The notes under the pieces: model-generated
What the model was told of the DNA's origin: nothing
The model's database searches: none
Seen by the model: the letters and a program-made list of their open reading frames with translations, nothing else
Made by a program: the position numbers and the translations under genes
Assembly (NCBI GenBank): GCA_031254955.1
Contig: JAIRTK010000011.1
Span: 1-7,828, forward strand
Direction: 5' to 3'
Origin: Opitutaceae bacterium
GTDB lineage: Bacteria > Verrucomicrobiota > Verrucomicrobiia > Opitutales > Opitutaceae
DNA: 7,828 nucleotides
Shown: positions 6,071-7,828 of the stretch, piece after piece
Position numbering within the stretch: position 1 is the stretch's first letter
Layout of the letters: each line of letters opens with the position of its first letter

Positions 6071-6102
6071 CGCCCCCCGCTCCCCCGCGCCTTGCCTTTT
6101 AT

Positions 6103-6198
6103 CGTTCTCGTTCTCTTACTCGTTCTCGTTCTCTCTCCTGTTTTCTTAACGCTTCGAGAACGAGAACGAGAACGAGTAAGAGTAAAAGAACGAGAACG
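6103..6198. repeat. Long GTTCTC/GAGAAC hairpin before gmhA
   Basis: Bases 6114-6133 pair perfectly with 6162-6181 (20 bp), and 6103-6113 pair with 6188-6198 (11 bp) after a 6-nt bulge (6182-6187), giving 31 paired positions around a 28-nt loop. The arms are built of the hexamer GTTCTC and its complement with a TTACTC interruption shared by both arms, so one arm looks like an inverted duplication of the other. It ends 46 bp before the gmhA ATG. Confidence 0.88.
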
Positions 6199-6244
6199 GA
6201 AACGAGCAGAGAGAACAAAAACGATAAAAAACCAAAACCACCCG

Positions 6245-6862
6245 ATGACCGAACAACACTATCTCGACGACCTGTTTTCCCGCCGCCCCGTGCTTGAAGC
6301 CAGCCGCGCGCAAATCCTGCAAGCCCGCGACGCGCTCCTCGCCTGCTACCGCGCCGGCGGCAAACTCCTCCTCTGCGGCAACGGCGGCAGCGCCGCCGAC
6401 TGCGACCACATCTCCGGCGAACTCCTCAAAGGCTTCATGTCCCGCCGCCCGCTCCTCCCCGCCGAACGCGAAGGCCTCCAGCCCGAACTCGCCGATAAGC
6501 TCCAGCGCGGCCTGCCCGCCATCCCGCTCGCCAATTTCCCCGCGCTCGGCACCGCGTTCACCAACGACGTGGACCCGCTCCTCATCTACGCGCAACTCGT
6601 CAACGCGCTCGGACGCCCCGGCGACGTGCTCATCGGCATCTCGACCTCGGGCAACGCCAAAAACGTCTGCGCCGCCGCCGAGGTCGCCCGTGCGCGCCAA
6701 CTCCCCGTCATCGCCCTCACCGGCCGCACCGGCGGCGTGCTCCGCCGGCTCGCCGACATCTGCATCAACGTCCCCGCCGACGAAACCTACCTCATCCAAG
6801 AGCTGCACCTTCCCGTCTATCACTACCTCTGCCAAGCCATCGAAGCGAACCTGTTCGGCTAA
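6245..6862 (+). CDS. gmhA: Sedoheptulose 7-phosphate isomerase (SIS domain)
   Basis: A 205-aa cytoplasmic enzyme that converts sedoheptulose 7-phosphate to D-glycero-D-manno-heptose 7-phosphate, the first step of the pathway. LLLCGNGGSAAD (41-52) is the SIS phosphosugar-binding loop and ISTSGNAKNV (132-141) the second binding segment. His55, Glu59, Gln185 and His193 have the spacing of the GmhA metal/catalytic residues (H61, E65, Q172, H180 in E. coli), so all active-site positions appear intact. A segment of about 40 residues at 66-106 (RRPLLPAEREGLQPELADKL and on) is longer than in E. coli GmhA (192 aa) and typical of the wider SIS branch. The start at 6245 precedes the first helix; a longer frame from TTG 6092 only adds repeat-encoded residues. 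No Shine-Dalgarno is seen. It is last of the four heptose genes, 338 bp after hldD. Confidence 0.93.
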   Translation: MTEQHYLDDLFSRRPVLEASRAQILQARDALLACYRAGGKLLLCGNGGSAADCDHISGELLKGFMSRRPLLPAEREGLQPELADKLQRGLPAIPLANFPALGTAFTNDVDPLLIYAQLVNALGRPGDVLIGISTSGNAKNVCAAAEVARARQLPVIALTGRTGGVLRRLADICINVPADETYLIQELHLPVYHYLCQAIEANLFG

Positions 6863-6967
6863 TTCCACCGCGCATTCAAACACACACAAAGCGCCCGCCG
6901 TCCAAAACGCCATCGCCGCCAGCCCAAAAGCAGGGAAAACCACCCCGGCGAATCGCGGTGCTTTGAA

Positions 6968-6988
6968 TAATACTATTTCCCAGTGAAC
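6968..6988 (-). repeat. GTTCAYTGGGAAA-GTATTA motif (minus orientation)
   Basis: The reverse complement reads GTTCACTGGGAAATAGTATTA. It matches 176-198 and marks the outer left edge of the second extended repeat. Confidence 0.75.
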
Positions 6989-7011
6989 AGGACCCTTTAG
7001 AAGCAGAGCCA

Positions 7012-7120
7012 TGTAGGGGCTTCGCTTTCGAATCCCGTTGCTGGAGCACAGCCGTTGCTGGTGCACGGCCTTTGCTGGAGCGCGGTTGTCAAGCCGGGCG
7101 TCGCAAGCGACGCCCCTACA
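7012..7120. mobile_element. Short terminal-inverted-repeat element, copy 2 (inverted)
   Basis: A 109-bp element with TGTAGGGGC and GCCCCTACA ends, inverted relative to 78-152. The right-hand hairpin (7096-7104 with 7107-7115) is perfect; the left one has decayed (GGGCTTCGC against TCGAATCCC). The centre holds three tandem 17-bp units: 7036-7052, 7053-7069 and 7070-7086, of the form CKTTGCTGGWGCRCRGY. Copy 1 has one unit, and this difference of two units (34 bp) accounts exactly for the length difference between the copies. Confidence 0.85.
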
Positions 7121-7130
7121 AAAAAGTGAT

Positions 7131-7151
7131 GTTCATTGGGAATGGGTATTA
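7131..7151 (+). repeat. GTTCAYTGGGAA-GGTATTA motif
   Basis: GTTCATTGGGAATGGGTATTA, the plus-strand counterpart of 176-198 and the outer right edge of the second extended repeat. The next bases, CCC, extend it to GGGTATTACCC, a short palindrome. Confidence 0.7.
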
Positions 7152-7251
7152 CCCAGGACATAGCGCCTCTCGTTGAATCGCACCCCCAAGCCTTCACTCC
7201 GCGAAAAGTGTGATTGCATGACGGCGGCGGTGTGGACAATCATCCGGTGTC

Positions 7252-7776
7252 ATGCGCCTTTTCCCGCTTCCATTCACGCTTCTGCTCGCCGCGCTTGTCC
7301 TGCCCCTCTCCTTGCAGGCTCAGCGCGAAAAACTGTCGCCCGAGGACCTGGCTTACGTGGAAAAAACCTGGCCCAACGCCAAGGCCACCGGCACGAGTCT
7401 GCGCACCGAGGTGCTCGCGGAAGGCGCCGGCGACTCGCCCAAACCCGGCGACCGCGTGAGCGTGCTCTACAAAGGCATGTTGCTTGACGGCACGATCTTC
7501 GACCAAACCACCGATCCAGAGCGCGCATTCACCTTCCGGCTTGGCCGCGGCAATGTCATCGAAGGATGGGAGGAAGGGCTGCAACTCATGAAAACCGGCG
7601 AAAAACGCCGCTTCATCATCCCCTTTGAGCTGGCTTACGGCACCCGCGGCGACCCGCCGAAAATCCCGCGACGTGCCACGCTCGTCTTCGAGGTCGAATT
7701 GCTCAAAATCGAAAAAGGCGAGTCATCGATGCCGCCGCCTCCGCCGAAGAAAAAGGAAAAGAAGAAAAAATCCTGA
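7252..7776 (+). CDS. Exported FKBP-type peptidyl-prolyl cis-trans isomerase
   Basis: A 174-aa protein that speeds proline isomerisation during folding of exported proteins. Residues 1-23 are a signal peptide (Arg2, hydrophobic 8-19, probable cleavage after LQA at 23), so it acts in the periplasm or at the envelope. The FKBP domain covers about 52-154. Tyr73, Phe83-Asp84, Phe95, Val102-Ile103, Trp106, Tyr129 and Phe146 match the FKBP12 pocket residues (Y26, F36-D37, F46, V55-I56, W59, Y82, F99), so it should be active. The short N-terminal region lacks the dimerisation domain of FkpA/Mip. The C-terminus is an unusual PPPPPKKKEKKKKS tail (161-174). It is separated from gmhA by an interspersed repeat, so it is probably its own transcription unit. 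No Shine-Dalgarno precedes ATG 7252, but the signal peptide supports this start. Confidence 0.92.
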   Translation: MRLFPLPFTLLLAALVLPLSLQAQREKLSPEDLAYVEKTWPNAKATGTSLRTEVLAEGAGDSPKPGDRVSVLYKGMLLDGTIFDQTTDPERAFTFRLGRGNVIEGWEEGLQLMKTGEKRRFIIPFELAYGTRGDPPKIPRRATLVFEVELLKIEKGESSMPPPPPKKKEKKKKS

Positions 7777-7828
7777 CCGGTGTCCGAAACCCGCGCGCCC
7801 CGGTTCCGCGCGCGCATCGCGCAGTGCC

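Larger units (their letters stand above)
5907..6244 (+). other. Gap between hldD and gmhA with duplicated hldD tail and hairpin
   Basis: No intact gene. 5927-6010 is pyrimidine-rich (CTC/TTC runs). 6016-6080 is the second copy of the hldD 3' end. 6103-6198 is a GTTCTC/GAGAAC inverted repeat. 6199-6244 is A-rich and leads to gmhA. I see no clear terminator and no promoter that I would defend. Confidence 0.75.
6863..7251 (+). other. Gap after gmhA with inverted element copy
   Basis: No gene. 6863-6967 is A/C-rich with no strong terminator stem. 6968-7151 is the extended repeat, inverted relative to 44-198, with the TGTAGGGG element at its core. 7152-7251 leads to the FKBP gene and shows no confident promoter or Shine-Dalgarno. 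Confidence 0.8.

Noticed and set aside
6092..6244. N-terminal extension of gmhA from TTG 6092 encoding a hydrophobic VLVLLLVLVL stretch followed by RERERERVRVKERERKR
   Set aside because: It looks like a membrane anchor plus basic linker but is only the translation of the GTTCTC/GAGAAC inverted repeat. GmhA is cytosolic and its normal N-terminus starts at 6245.
78..7120. Composite transposon bounded by the inverted elements
   Set aside because: No transposase or integrase is encoded between them and no target duplication is visible; homology simply extends beyond both ends. Kept only as a repeat pair.
7777..7828. Terminator or further gene after the FKBP
   Set aside because: GC-rich sequence with CGCG runs but no clear stem with U-run and no supported reading frame before the window ends.

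Overview
The window reads as chromosomal DNA from a high-GC Gram-negative bacterium. Coding regions are strongly GC-biased at third positions, and the locus makes ADP-L-glycero-beta-D-manno-heptose, the precursor of the LPS inner core. The weak or absent Shine-Dalgarno sites, the GntR-HTH/LacI-type regulator and the repeat-filled gaps make me lean to Verrucomicrobiota, perhaps Opitutaceae. That placement is inference and was not tested.

Layout: 1-527 is a mosaic of interspersed repeats. 528-1589 (minus) encodes a sugar-responsive type repressor. 1590-2005 is a divergent promoter region with a near-perfect 20-bp palindrome at 1799-1818. 2006-3928, 4112-4609, 4938-5906 and 6245-6862 (all plus) encode a PfkB heptose-phosphate kinase fused to a HAD phosphatase, the adenylyltransferase RfaE2, the epimerase HldD and the isomerase GmhA. 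6863-7251 carries a second, inverted copy of a repeat found at the left end. 7252-7776 encodes an exported FKBP-type peptidyl-prolyl isomerase.

How the genes work together: GmhA makes heptose 7-phosphate from sedoheptulose 7-phosphate. The kinase half of the fusion adds the 1-phosphate and the HAD half is the best candidate to remove the 7-phosphate. RfaE2 adenylylates the 1-phosphate and HldD epimerises the product. All five activities are thus covered by four genes, with the usually separate gmhB role apparently fused to the kinase.

The most unusual parts lie between the genes. The start codons of the regulator and the four heptose genes are each preceded by simple-sequence or short tandem repeats, of several different kinds, and show no convincing Shine-Dalgarno site. 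hldD has no ATG, GTG or TTG start that keeps its NAD(P)-binding motif and probably starts at CTG 4938, two bases after a twelve-unit 7-bp repeat. A diverged copy of the 3' end of hldD lies 164 bp downstream of the original. Inverted copies of a terminal-inverted-repeat element with one versus three internal 17-bp units lie beyond the 3' ends of both divergent transcription units.
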